Assembly: GCF_017094525.1 (NCBI RefSeq) | Contig: NZ_CP064788.1 | Span: 62,001 to 126,000, forward strand | Reading direction: 5' to 3' | DNA length: 64,000 nucleotides | Source of the DNA: Halapricum desulfuricans | Lineage (GTDB): Archaea > Halobacteriota > Halobacteria > Halobacteriales > Haloarculaceae | Shown: positions 9,307 through 17,824 of the stretch, piece by piece | Layout: each line of letters opens with the position of its first letter | Position numbering within the stretch: position 1 is the stretch's first letter | The notes under the pieces: generated by a model | Databases searched by the model: none | The model's input: only the letters and a program-made list of their open reading frames with translations | What the model was told of the DNA's origin: nothing | Translations under genes and position numbers: made by a program

Positions 9307-10521
9307 TTACGCGTACTTCTTCAGCACGTCGACGACGACCAGTTCCTGACCGGTCAGGGCGTTGAGGTAGGCGCCGCCGGCGATGGAGACGTGGTCGTAG
9401 TTCTCCTCGTCGAGGCCGTACAGCGACAGGGTCCGGGCGGTGTCACCGCCGCCGACGACAGAGAAGCAGTCGGTCTCGCCGATGGCCTCGATGAGCTCGA
9501 CCGTGCCGTCGGCGAAGCGCTCGTCCTCGAAGACGCCGACCGCGCCCTTCACGAAGACGGCCTCGGACTCGCGGATGATCGGCTCGTAGGCCTCGATCGT
9601 CTCGTGGCCGATGTCGAGATAGCCGGTCTCCTTCTCGTCGATGTCCTCCAGCGCGATCTCGGCGCGCTCGCCCTCAGCGTCCTCGTAGGCGAAATCGACG
9701 GGCAGTTCGAAGTCGTCGCGGCGGTTCTCGACGAGGTCCTCGAGGGTATCTTTGGTTTCGTCCCACTGGTCGTCCAGCAGGTCCATGTCGCCGATGTCCA
9801 TGCCGACGGGATAGCCTTCCGCACGGAGGAACAGTTCGCCCGGCAGGCCGCCGACGAGGAAGGTGTCGACCTTCTCTTCGAGGTTGTTGACGACACTGAT
9901 GACGTCCTCGGACTTGTTGCCACCGCAGAGCATCGTTACCTGGCCGTCGAACTCCTTCTCGGCGACGCTCGTGTTGTACTGGTACTCCTTGTCCATCACG
10001 AGGCCGGCGTAGGTCGGCAACTCGACAGCGAACCCGACCGTCGAAGCGTGAGCGCGGTGGGCCGCCGAGTAGGCGTCGTTGACAAAGGCGTCGAAAAGCG
10101 GTGCGAGCGTCTGGACGAAGTCGCTCTCGGCGTGCTCTTCGGCGTCTTTCTCGGGCAGTTCGTCGTCGGCCATCCGGGTGTTCTCAAGCAGGAGAATCTC
10201 ACCTGCTTCGAGGCCCTCGATGGCCTCGACTGCGTCGTCGCCGTAGATGTCGTCGACGAACTGGATGGGCTTGCCGACGTGCTCTTCGAGGATCTCGGCG
10301 TGCTGGTCAAGCGAGACGAAGTCGTCGCGACCGGGCCGGCCCTGATGGGCCATCAGCACGACTTTGTGGTCGTCGTCTGCGAGTGCAGCGACGGTCTCGG
10401 AGTAGCGATCGAATCGGTTGTTGTCCTGTACGACGCCGTCCTCGACGGGGGAGTTGAGGTCGACCCTGACGAGGACGCGCTGGCCGGGCTCGAGATCGTC
10501 GAGCGTGTTGTATTCGGGCAT
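9307..10521 (-). CDS. pgk: phosphoglycerate kinase
   Basis: The enzyme interconverts 1,3-bisphosphoglycerate plus ADP with 3-phosphoglycerate plus ATP. The 404-residue protein has the N-terminal motif RVLVRVDLNSPVEDG, the substrate Arg region LMAHQGRPGRDDF, FVNDAYSAAHRAHAS, the hinge lysine region LCGGNKSEDVISVV and the nucleotide loop VVGGGDTARTLSLYG. It lies 56 bases downstream of gap on the same strand, so the two consecutive glycolytic steps are almost certainly one operon. Confidence 0.96.
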   Translation of the reverse strand: MPEYNTLDDLEPGQRVLVRVDLNSPVEDGVVQDNNRFDRYSETVAALADDDHKVVLMAHQGRPGRDDFVSLDQHAEILEEHVGKPIQFVDDIYGDDAVEAIEGLEAGEILLLENTRMADDELPEKDAEEHAESDFVQTLAPLFDAFVNDAYSAAHRAHASTVGFAVELPTYAGLVMDKEYQYNTSVAEKEFDGQVTMLCGGNKSEDVISVVNNLEEKVDTFLVGGLPGELFLRAEGYPVGMDIGDMDLLDDQWDETKDTLEDLVENRRDDFELPVDFAYEDAEGERAEIALEDIDEKETGYLDIGHETIEAYEPIIRESEAVFVKGAVGVFEDERFADGTVELIEAIGETDCFSVVGGGDTARTLSLYGLDEENYDHVSIAGGAYLNALTGQELVVVDVLKKYA

Positions 10522-10577
10522 GGTGTTGTGGCTGGTTCGGTGGCGTGTGTCTGAAAAAACGGTGCAGTTGGGAGTGC

Positions 10578-11588
10578 TTACGCGATGTACTCGGCGAGAC
10601 GCATCATCTGGGCCGTGTAGCCCATCTCGTTGTCGTACCAGGCGAAGACCTTCGCGAGGTCGCCGCCCTCGACCGTGCTGGTCTGCTCGAGGTCGACCGC
10701 GGAGCCGTACTCCCAGCCGAGGATGTCACGCGAGACGATCTCGTCGTCGATGGCGCCCATCGAGCCTTCGAGTTCGCCGTTGGCGTACTCCTCCATCGCG
10801 GCGTTGATCTCCTCGGCGCTGGGGTTGCCCTCCAGGTCGGCGACGATCTCGGTGATCGACCCGCTGGGGGTCGGGACGCGGATCGCCATGGCCTCGAACT
10901 TGCCTTTCAACTCGGGCAGGATGTCGGTCGTCGCCGTCGACGCGCCGGTCGTCGTCGGGACGATGTTCTCGGCGGCCGCGCGACCGCGGCGGGTCTTGCT
11001 CTTGGGGCCGTCCACGATGTTCTGCGAGCCCGTGTAGGCGTGGATGGTCGTCATCTCGGCGGCGTTGACGCCGAACTCCTCGACCAGGACGTACATCGGC
11101 GGCGAGACGCTGTTGGTCGTACAGGACGCGCCGGAGACGATGTCCTCGCCGTCGTACTCGTCGTGGTTGACGCCGTAGACGAACTGCGGGACCGGCTTGT
11201 CGCCTTTCGGCGGCGCGGAGATCAGCGCCTTGTCGGCACCGGCGTCGAGGTGCGCCGAGGCCTCGTCTTTCGTCCGGAAGATCCCCGTCGACTCGACGGC
11301 GACGTCGACGTCCAGGTCGTCCCACGGCAGTTCCTCGGGGCTCTGGATGTTATACAGCGAGATGTCTTCACCGTCGACGCTCATCGTGTCCCCGTCGCGC
11401 TCGAGGTCGTAGGGGAGGTTACCCAGCGTGGTGTCGTACTTCGCCAGGTATTCCATCTGCTCGAAGTCCATCACGTCGTTGATCCCGACGATCTCGACGT
11501 CGTCGTTGTTCAGCGCTGCACGGAACGTGCACCGTCCGATCCGGCCGAAGCCGTTGATCCCGATCCTGACTGTGTCGCTTGCACTCAT
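10578..11588 (-). CDS. gap: glyceraldehyde-3-phosphate dehydrogenase, bacterial (type I) form
   Basis: It oxidises glyceraldehyde-3-phosphate to 1,3-bisphosphoglycerate with NAD+. The 336-residue protein has NGFGRIGR at residues 12-19, Asn-Asp at 37-38 typical of NAD preference, and the catalytic Cys156 in SGASCTTNS. This is the bacterial/eukaryotic enzyme class, not the archaeal type II GAPDH. ATG 11588 is chosen because MSASDTVRIGINGFG gives the usual N-terminus; longer starts would run into the promoter. pgk follows 56 bases downstream. Confidence 0.96.
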   Translation of the reverse strand: MSASDTVRIGINGFGRIGRCTFRAALNNDDVEIVGINDVMDFEQMEYLAKYDTTLGNLPYDLERDGDTMSVDGEDISLYNIQSPEELPWDDLDVDVAVESTGIFRTKDEASAHLDAGADKALISAPPKGDKPVPQFVYGVNHDEYDGEDIVSGASCTTNSVSPPMYVLVEEFGVNAAEMTTIHAYTGSQNIVDGPKSKTRRGRAAAENIVPTTTGASTATTDILPELKGKFEAMAIRVPTPSGSITEIVADLEGNPSAEEINAAMEEYANGELEGSMGAIDDEIVSRDILGWEYGSAVDLEQTSTVEGGDLAKVFAWYDNEMGYTAQMMRLAEYIA

Positions 11589-11854
11589 GATTACTACTCC
11601 GTGTGAAATTGCTACGGTAGCGAGTAAATGTTTTTCGGTTGTTGCCACGAACGTGTAACCAAATTACATAAACAATAAGGTACAATTCGACACGCGTCGA
11701 ACGAGTCGCCGAATTCGTTCCCGGACAATCACGGATCACTGTATCGATTCCGCCAGAGGTGACCCTCCGTCAATCGGTTCGGCCCAGTCGCGCTCACTCG
11801 GCATTTCGGGCCCCGAGGCGAAGGCTTTTGGGCCGGACGGCCCTACTGACGGGC

Positions 11855-12253
11855 ATGCGACGAGACGACCGCGACGACCCCTTCGACGATTTCTTCCGAG
11901 AACTCGAACGGATGATGAACGAGATGACCGGCGGTGACTTCGACATGCACGTCGAACGCCACGGCGACGGCGGACAGAGTCACGGCCGCGACATCCATCT
12001 GGACATCTACGAGGCGGACGACGAGATCCGGGTCGTCGCCGACGTTCCCGGCGTCGAGAAGGACGCCATCGACCTGAAGTGCGACGGCGAGGAGCTGACG
12101 ATCGACGCAGCCGGCCCCGAGCGCGAGTACTTCGAGCGCGTCCAGCTCCCGGTCAGCGTCGACGAGCATTCGGCCAGCGCGACCTACAACAACGGGATCC
12201 TGGAAGTGACCTTCGAGCGGCGAGACGACTCCGCCGACATCGACCTCTCCTGA
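11855..12253 (+). CDS. Hsp20/alpha-crystallin small heat-shock protein
   Basis: This 132-residue chaperone would bind unfolding proteins without ATP. After a short Asp/Arg N-terminus (MRRDDRDDPFDDFFRELERM) comes an alpha-crystallin domain with VVADVPGVEKDAIDLKCDGEEL, VQLPVSVDEHSASATYNNGILEVTF and an acidic tail. ATG 11855 is chosen because a TATA-like GCTTTTGGG sits about 27 bases upstream, as for a leaderless haloarchaeal mRNA. Its stop overlaps the start of the cupin gene (TGATG). Confidence 0.88.
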   Translation: MRRDDRDDPFDDFFRELERMMNEMTGGDFDMHVERHGDGGQSHGRDIHLDIYEADDEIRVVADVPGVEKDAIDLKCDGEELTIDAAGPEREYFERVQLPVSVDEHSASATYNNGILEVTFERRDDSADIDLS

Positions 12254-12588
12254 TGGCCGATCGCGAGAAGCTCCTCGATCTCGCCGGCTCGTCGTTCGAG
12301 ATCGAGGACCTGCTCAACTATCAGTCCGGTGCCGTCGTGAGCCAGACGCTCGTCGACGAGGAGGCCGTCACGGTCACCGTCTTCGCCTTCGACGAGGGCG
12401 AGCGCCTCAGCGAGCACACGGCCCCGCACGACGCTCTCTTGCAGGTCGTCGACGGGACAGCTCTCGTCACCGTCTCCGGGACCGAACACGAGGTCGCGGC
12501 CGGCGAGTCGATCGTCCTCCCGGCGAACGAGCCCCACGCCGTCGAGGCCGCCTCGCAGTTCAAGATGTTTCTGACGATGCTCCGGTAG
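12253..12588 (+). CDS. cupin-domain protein
   Basis: This small (111 residues) protein has a single double-stranded beta-helix domain. The metal-site region reads SEHTAPHDALLQVVDGTALVTV and the second cupin motif LPANEPHAVEA. The His and Glu pattern is incomplete, so metal binding is likely but not certain. ATG 12253 overlaps the stop of the Hsp20 gene, so the two are co-translated. Such cupins are often minor regulators or isomerase-like proteins; the substrate is unknown. Confidence 0.8.
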   Translation: MADREKLLDLAGSSFEIEDLLNYQSGAVVSQTLVDEEAVTVTVFAFDEGERLSEHTAPHDALLQVVDGTALVTVSGTEHEVAAGESIVLPANEPHAVEAASQFKMFLTMLR

Positions 12589-12663
12589 CGCTCGCCGACG
12601 GCGTTGTCGAAGCGTTGGCACACAACCGATTGTCCTTTAATCCCGGCGGCGATTCCTTCCAGT

Positions 12664-15600
12664 ATGGACCGGTTCGCCGACGTCGACGACCAGTACGACC
12701 CACACGCCGTCGAGGAGCGTGTCTTCGAGTACTGGGAGGCAGTCGACGCCTACGAGAAGACCGTGGAGCATCGTGCCGACGGGGAGGACTTCTTCTTCGT
12801 CGATGGACCGCCGTACACGTCGGGGGCAGCCCACATGGGAACGACCTGGAACAAGACCCTGAAGGACATTTATATCCGCCACCTGCGAATGCAGGGCTAC
12901 GACGTGACCGATCGTCCGGGCTACGATATGCACGGGCTGCCCATCGAGACGAAAGTCGAGGAGCAACTCGATTTCGAGAACAAGAAAGACATCGAGGCGT
13001 TCGGCGAGGACGCCTTCATCGAGGAGTGCAAGGCTTTCGCCGACGAGCAACTCGAGGGCCTGCAGGAAGACTTCCGGGACTTCGGCGTCTGGATGGACTG
13101 GGACGACCCCTACAAGACGGTCGACCCCGAGTACATGGAGGCGGCATGGTGGGGGTTCGAGCAGGCCCACCGGCGTGGCCTCGTCGAGCAGGGCAAACGC
13201 TCGATCAACCAGTGCCCGCGGTGTGAGACCGCCATCGCCAACAACGAGGTCGAGTACGATCAGGTCGAGAAGCCCTCGATCTACGTCAAGTTCCCCCTCA
13301 CAGAGCGCGAGGGCGCCCCCTCGGAACGCGCGAGTAGCGCGGAACGGAGTTCCGCGGACCGTTCGAGCGGGCAAAGCCCGCGAGAAGACGGCGACGCCGC
13401 GAGCGACGAATACCTCGTCATCTGGACGACGACGCCCTGGACCATCGTCGCCAACACCTTCGTCGCCGTCGACGGCGATCTGGAATACGTCGGTGTCGAC
13501 GCCACGAAAGACGGCGAGACCGAACGCCTGTACGTCGCCGAGGCGGTCGTCGAGGACGTGCTCAGAGAGGGCCGCTACGACGACTACGAGGTCGTCGAGC
13601 GCCTCGACGGCGAAGAACTGGTCGGCTGGGAGTACGACCACCCCCTCGCGAAAGAGGTCCCCGACCACGCCCAGGCCGATGGCTCCGGACAGGTCTACAC
13701 CGCCGAGTACGTCGAGGCCGACCGCACCGGACTCGTCCACTCCGCACCCGGCCACGGTGAGGAGGACTTCGAGCGCGGACAGGAGCTCGATCTCGAGATC
13801 TTCTGTCCGGTCGACCCCGACGGAGAGTATACCGCCGAGGCCGGCACATACGCGGGCACGTTCGTCCGGGACGCAAACGACGAGATTATCGCGGATCTGG
13901 ACGCGAAGGGTCTGCTGCTCGCTCACGATTCGACGTCTGTCCGCGAGGGCCACTGCTGGCGGTGTGACACCGACATCGTCCGGATCGTCACCGACCAGTG
14001 GTTCATCACGATCACCGACATCAAAGACGAACTGCTGGAGCTTATCGAGGACAGCGAGTGGCACCCCGAGTGGGCCCGTGACAACCGCTTTCGGGACTTC
14101 GTCGAGGAGGCCCCAGACTGGAACGTCTCCCGCCAGCGCTACTGGGGGATCCCGATCCCGATCTGGACTCATGAAGACTGGGACGGCTCGATGGACGACG
14201 CCATCGTCGTCGGCGACCGCGAGGAACTCGCCGAGCGGGTCGACCAGGACGTCGATCCCGAGGACGTCGACCTCCACAAGGACACCGTCGACGAGCTGAC
14301 GATCACCGAGAACGGGACCACCTACACCCGCGTCGAGGACGTCTTCGACGTCTGGCTGGACTCCTCTGTTGCGACGTGGGGGACGCTGGACTACCCCGAG
14401 CAGACCGGGGACTTCGAACAGCTGTGGCCCGCCGACCTCATTATCGAAGCCCACGACCAGACCCGCGGGTGGTTCTGGTCGCAGCTCGGCATGGGCGGCG
14501 CGTCGATGGGTGAGATCCCCTACGAGGAGGTGCTGATGCACGGTTACGCCAACATGCCCGACGGCCGCGGCATGTCCAAATCGAAGGGGATCTTCGTCGA
14601 TCCCCACGAGGTCATCGACGAGTACGGCCGGGATCCGATGCGGCTGTTCCTGCTGTCTGTCACCGCGCAGGGCGAGGACATGAACTTCTCCTGGGAGGAG
14701 ACCCAGGAGATGCAGCGCCGGCTGAACATTCTCTGGAACGTCTTTCGGTTCCCGCTACCGTACATGCGCGCGGACGGATTCGATCCGGGCGTTGCGTCGG
14801 AGACGCAACGAGGCGAAGCCGCCGAAGCGACCACTGTCGAGTCCGTCGCGGACGATCTCGAGCTCATCGACGAGTGGCTCCTCTCCAAGCTCCAGACTGT
14901 GAAGGCCGAGATGGACGAGGCCTTCGAGGACTTCGAGCACGACAAGGGCCTGAACGCGCTGCTGGATTTCGTCGTCGAGGACGTCTCCCGGTTCTACATT
15001 CAGGAAGTCCGGGAGCGCATGTGGGAGGAGGAGAACAGCCCGAGCAAACTGGCCGCCTACGCGACGCTGTATCGCGTGCTGGAGGAGGTCGTCGCTCTGC
15101 TCGCGCCCTACGCGCCGTTCATCAGCGAGGAGATCTACCAGAATCTCACCGGCGACGCGGGCCATCCGACGGTCCACATGTGTGACTACCCCGAACCCGA
15201 TCCCGACTGGCAGAACGTCGGCCTCGAAGACGACATCGCGGTCGTCCGCGCGGTCGAAGAGGCCGGCTCGAACGCTCGTCAGCAGGCGGAACGGAAACTG
15301 CGCTGGCCGATCAAGCGCGTCGTCGTCGACGTCGACGCGGACGATTCCGGCGAACTGGTCGAGACAGTCCGGCGCCGCGCTGCGCTGATCGCCGATCGAC
15401 TCAACGCCCGGCGCGTCGAGGTCGTCGGCTCCGGATCGGACTGGGGGGAACTCTCATACAGCGCCGAGGCAGACATGAGCGAGCTCGGGCCCGCGTTCGG
15501 CGGCGACGCCCAGGAGGTCATGCAGGCCTGCAACGACGCCCGGATCGCCGAACCCACCATCGAGGCACTGGAGGCGGCAGTCGCCGACGAACTCGACCGG

Positions 15601-15999
15601 GAGATCGACCTCGAACCGGAGATGGTCGAGTTCGTCCGCCAGTTGCCCGACGGGGTCGCCGGCACCGCCTTCGAGGCCCTGTCCGGCGAGGGGGTCGTCT
15701 ACGTCGACACGACGCTCACCGAGGACATCGAGAGCGAGGGCTACGCCCGCGAGGTCATCCGCCGCGTACAGGAGATGCGCAAGGACCTCGAACTCGACCT
15801 TGAGGAGCGCATCCGCGTCGACCTGGACGTGAGTGACGACCGTATCGCTGACCTCGTCGCCGAGCACGAGGACCTGATCAAAGAGGAGGTCCGTGCCGAC
15901 GAACTCGGACGCGTCGAGGACGGCCACCGCAAGACCTGGGAGGTCGAAGGCATCGAGATGGAGATCGCGGTCGTGCCGGTCGCCGAGTCGGAAGCGTAA
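12664..15999 (+). CDS. ileS: isoleucyl-tRNA synthetase with palindrome-encoded inserts
   Basis: The 1111-residue class I synthetase charges tRNA-Ile. The HIGH motif appears as HMGT at residues 57-60, the KMSKS loop as MSKSK at about 637-641, and the editing-domain motif is VIWTTTPWTI. The Arg-rich tRNA-binding and C-terminal region belong to the archaeal/eukaryotic type. ATG 12664 gives the usual start MDRFADVDDQYDPHAVEERV. Two low-complexity stretches (about residues 215-244, Ser/Arg/Glu-rich, and about 705-722) are encoded by perfect DNA palindromes with GGA loops and look like later in-frame insertions. Confidence 0.96.
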   Translation: MDRFADVDDQYDPHAVEERVFEYWEAVDAYEKTVEHRADGEDFFFVDGPPYTSGAAHMGTTWNKTLKDIYIRHLRMQGYDVTDRPGYDMHGLPIETKVEEQLDFENKKDIEAFGEDAFIEECKAFADEQLEGLQEDFRDFGVWMDWDDPYKTVDPEYMEAAWWGFEQAHRRGLVEQGKRSINQCPRCETAIANNEVEYDQVEKPSIYVKFPLTEREGAPSERASSAERSSADRSSGQSPREDGDAASDEYLVIWTTTPWTIVANTFVAVDGDLEYVGVDATKDGETERLYVAEAVVEDVLREGRYDDYEVVERLDGEELVGWEYDHPLAKEVPDHAQADGSGQVYTAEYVEADRTGLVHSAPGHGEEDFERGQELDLEIFCPVDPDGEYTAEAGTYAGTFVRDANDEIIADLDAKGLLLAHDSTSVREGHCWRCDTDIVRIVTDQWFITITDIKDELLELIEDSEWHPEWARDNRFRDFVEEAPDWNVSRQRYWGIPIPIWTHEDWDGSMDDAIVVGDREELAERVDQDVDPEDVDLHKDTVDELTITENGTTYTRVEDVFDVWLDSSVATWGTLDYPEQTGDFEQLWPADLIIEAHDQTRGWFWSQLGMGGASMGEIPYEEVLMHGYANMPDGRGMSKSKGIFVDPHEVIDEYGRDPMRLFLLSVTAQGEDMNFSWEETQEMQRRLNILWNVFRFPLPYMRADGFDPGVASETQRGEAAEATTVESVADDLELIDEWLLSKLQTVKAEMDEAFEDFEHDKGLNALLDFVVEDVSRFYIQEVRERMWEEENSPSKLAAYATLYRVLEEVVALLAPYAPFISEEIYQNLTGDAGHPTVHMCDYPEPDPDWQNVGLEDDIAVVRAVEEAGSNARQQAERKLRWPIKRVVVDVDADDSGELVETVRRRAALIADRLNARRVEVVGSGSDWGELSYSAEADMSELGPAFGGDAQEVMQACNDARIAEPTIEALEAAVADELDREIDLEPEMVEFVRQLPDGVAGTAFEALSGEGVVYVDTTLTEDIESEGYAREVIRRVQEMRKDLELDLEERIRVDLDVSDDRIADLVAEHEDLIKEEVRADELGRVEDGHRKTWEVEGIEMEIAVVPVAESEA

Positions 16000-16186
16000 G
16001 TAGCGACCAGCATACGGCGTGAGCGAAGCGAGCGCCGTTTCACTCGACCGAGCGCAGTGAGGTCGAGGTCGTTTTTCTGACGAGCGGGTCGCGGGCACGC
16101 CCGCGACCGAATGACGTTGCGGCTTCGTCGCAACGCTGTTCCCGCAGGCTCGCTTCGCGAGCTGAGGAAACCCGAAGGAGGAAAAA
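16000..16186. repeat. cluster of GC-rich hairpins downstream of ileS
   Basis: Between the ileS stop and the stop of the convergent transporter gene are several inverted repeats in a row. Cores are GGCG...CGCC around GAGCGAAGCGAG, CTCGACC...GGTCGAG, GTCGCGGGC-AC-GCCCGCGAC (9-bp stem), GTTGCG...CGCAAC and GCTCGC-TTC-GCGAGC. A T-rich stretch (GTTTTTCTGA) follows the second hairpin. They may act as bidirectional transcription stops. Their style resembles the palindromes inside ileS. Confidence 0.7.
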
Positions 16187-16190
16187 GTGG

Positions 16191-16889
16191 TTAGAACGCC
16201 AGTGCCGTCGAGTTCTGCTCGCGCGAGCGGACGAGCCCGACGACGAGATAGACGAAGGGCGTGTCAAGCGCGGCGATGGCCAGTTTGAGGAGGTACTGCC
16301 CGACGATCAGCGAGAGGGCCGCTTCGAGCGGGACGCCCAGAAACAGGAAGAAGGCGATCCCGACGAAGAGCACCGTGTCGATGAGCTGGCTCGTCGCGGT
16401 CGAGCCGAGGTTGCGCAGCCAGAGGTGTTCGCCGTCGGTGGCGTCTCGAATCCGATGGAAGACGATCACGTCCCAGTTCTGACTGACAATGTAGGCGGCG
16501 AGGCTCCCGACGACGATGCCCGTCGAGGCCCCCAGGACATCCGCGAACTGGGCCTGCGAGACGCTCGACGCTTCAGTCGCGATCGGCGCGCCGATGGTGC
16601 TCCAGACCAGCGCCAGCAACACGAAGTTCATCGCGAACGCGACGTTGACCATCACCTGTGCTGCACGGCGGCCGTACAGCTCGGCGTAGCAGTCAGAGGC
16701 GAAGAAGGTCAGCGCGTAGGCCAGTGCCGCCCCCGGCAACAGTAGCGTCTCACCGGCGATCGGAATCGACACCGGCAACTCGAACGCCAGCACCTTCGCG
16801 GCGGTCACCTGCGCCGTCACGAGCGCCGTGACGAACAGCGCGAGCAGTGCGACCTGCGGAACTGCGAGCTGGGAACTATTCCTCAACAT
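16191..16889 (-). CDS. queuosine-precursor transporter family membrane protein (YhhQ/DUF165)
   Basis: This 232-residue protein has about six hydrophobic helices and family motifs: TAAKVLAFELPVSIPIAGETLLLPGA, LTFFASDCYAELYGRR, SLAAYIVSQNWDVIVFHRIR and LRNLGSTATSQLIDTVLF. Bacterial members import queuosine precursors such as preQ0. In archaea a 7-deazaguanine precursor for archaeosine is a reasonable guess. ATG 16889 is preferred over 16913 because the longer form overlaps the RHH gene further; even so they overlap by 14 bases, so the genes are coupled. Confidence 0.85.
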   Translation of the reverse strand: MLRNSSQLAVPQVALLALFVTALVTAQVTAAKVLAFELPVSIPIAGETLLLPGAALAYALTFFASDCYAELYGRRAAQVMVNVAFAMNFVLLALVWSTIGAPIATEASSVSQAQFADVLGASTGIVVGSLAAYIVSQNWDVIVFHRIRDATDGEHLWLRNLGSTATSQLIDTVLFVGIAFFLFLGVPLEAALSLIVGQYLLKLAIAALDTPFVYLVVGLVRSREQNSTALAF

Positions 16890-17055
16890 CGTCCAGACGG
16901 TCGTGGCGGGCATCTATTTCGTCGAGCAGGTCGAGCGTCTTCCGAACCGACGCGCGGATCGCCTCGCTCCGGTTGACGAACTTCCCGTCCTCGCCGACGT
17001 GTCTGTCCAGATCCTCCAGCAGCTCCTGTGGCACTTCGACGCTTATCTTTGGCAT
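16876..17055 (-). CDS. ribbon-helix-helix (CopG-type) DNA-binding protein
   Basis: This 59-residue protein begins MPKISVEVPQELLEDLDRHV, a basic beta-strand followed by two helices (KFVNRSEAIRASVRKTLDLL), the usual RHH dimerisation and DNA-binding unit. The C-terminus is acidic. ATG 17055 is chosen because upstream codons lose protein character and a palindromic TATA region lies 17-33 bases before it. The gene precedes and overlaps the transporter gene and is divergent from dsbB, so it may regulate both directions. Confidence 0.85.
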   Translation of the reverse strand: MPKISVEVPQELLEDLDRHVGEDGKFVNRSEAIRASVRKTLDLLDEIDARHDRLDDVEE

Positions 17056-17071
17056 GCCCGAGTATTCTCCG

Positions 17072-17088
17072 AGGAATATTATATTCCT
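17072..17088. promoter_or_regulatory. perfect 17-bp palindrome over the RHH gene promoter
   Basis: The sequence is AGGAATAT-T-ATATTCCT, an exact inverted repeat with a one-base centre. It covers the AT-rich TATA position expected for the leaderless RHH mRNA (17-33 bases before ATG 17055). This is where an autorepressor of the RHH family would bind; the binding itself is inferred. Confidence 0.6.
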
Positions 17089-17142
17089 GTTGGATCGTCC
17101 GAACGGCGATGGATCGGAAGTAGCGTTTAAGAACGCCGGTAT

Positions 17143-17157
17143 AGGAAATTTTATCCT
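17143..17157. promoter_or_regulatory. imperfect copy of the palindrome at the dsbB promoter
   Basis: AGGAAATTTTATCCT is an imperfect inverted repeat and, like the 17072-17088 site, is followed by GTT. It lies 27-41 bases before the dsbB start at 17184, overlapping the expected TATA box. It could be a second, weaker operator. Confidence 0.5.
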
Positions 17158-17183
17158 GTTATCTCGGAGAGTGACACGTACGG

Positions 17184-17645
17184 ATGGTCTGGCGAATCGA
17201 CGCGCTCGATGCACCGCTCGAGGGAGTGCCCGTCGAGGACGGCCAGACGCTCATCGTCTGGTGCTGTGCGCTGATCGCCGCTGTCGCGACGGCGGGGAGT
17301 CTCTTCGTCAGCACGGTGCTGGCGATCGAACCGTGTCCGCTCTGCTGGTACCAGCGGATCGTGACGTTCCCGCTCGTCGCCGTCTTCGGCGTCGCCGCAC
17401 TCGAACGCCGGGTGACGGTCTATCGGACGGCGCTCCCGCTCTCGATCGGTGGCGTCCTGATCGGGGCGTACCACTCGTGGCTTCAGTTCACCGCTTCTTC
17501 GACGGGGACGTGCGCCCTCGGCGGCGGGTGCTCGACGGTCCAGTACCGGCTCGAACCGATCGGGGCGACGTTGCCACAGCTCGGCCTGCTCTCGATGAGT
17601 CTGATCACCGCTCTTCTGGTGGTGCTCTGGGCTCGCTCCGAGTGA
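17184..17645 (+). CDS. dsbB: DsbB-family disulfide bond formation membrane protein
   Basis: DsbB reoxidises an extracytoplasmic thiol oxidase and passes electrons to quinone. The 153-residue protein has four hydrophobic segments, the first redox pair in EPCPLCWYQR (Cys-Pro-Leu-Cys plus the family Trp-Tyr-Gln-Arg) and a second pair, spaced four residues apart, in TGTCALGGGCSTV. The start at 17184 is supported by the TATA-like site about 30 bases upstream. No DsbA is seen in the window. Confidence 0.93.
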   Translation: MVWRIDALDAPLEGVPVEDGQTLIVWCCALIAAVATAGSLFVSTVLAIEPCPLCWYQRIVTFPLVAVFGVAALERRVTVYRTALPLSIGGVLIGAYHSWLQFTASSTGTCALGGGCSTVQYRLEPIGATLPQLGLLSMSLITALLVVLWARSE

Positions 17646-17745
17646 TCGATCCCCGCGGCCACCTGTCGGGATGAGCGTAGCAATCCATAGCGGTCGCCCG
17701 GGAACGATGATCCGCTCTCCGATCGGCGACGCCAATCCCTCTCAT

Positions 17746-17823
17746 AGTGACCGTTGTAAGTCTGTTCCGGATCGACCGCACGAAGCCGCGCGGTCGCACC
17801 GGTAAATCGTTACAACGGTCACT
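17746..17823. repeat. 78-bp inverted-repeat element, family A, copy 1
   Basis: The element begins AGTGACCGTTGTA and ends TACAACGGTCACT, so its ends are inverted repeats of each other. It lies one base beyond the tatCt stop codon, between convergent dsbB and tatCt. Its reverse complement corresponds base for base, without gaps, to the copy at 22576-22653, with 63 of 78 positions equal by my hand alignment. It may be a non-autonomous mobile element, also able to form a terminator-like hairpin. Confidence 0.8.
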
Positions 17824-17824
17824 A

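Noticed and set aside
12637-14607. A 656-codon open frame antisense to ileS
   Set aside because: It has no domain character, and the plus strand encodes unmistakable isoleucyl-tRNA synthetase over the same bases.
17184-17645. DsbB as vitamin K epoxide reductase-like protein
   Set aside because: The CPLCWYQR motif and second Cys pair are those of DsbB, and the four-helix order fits DsbB.
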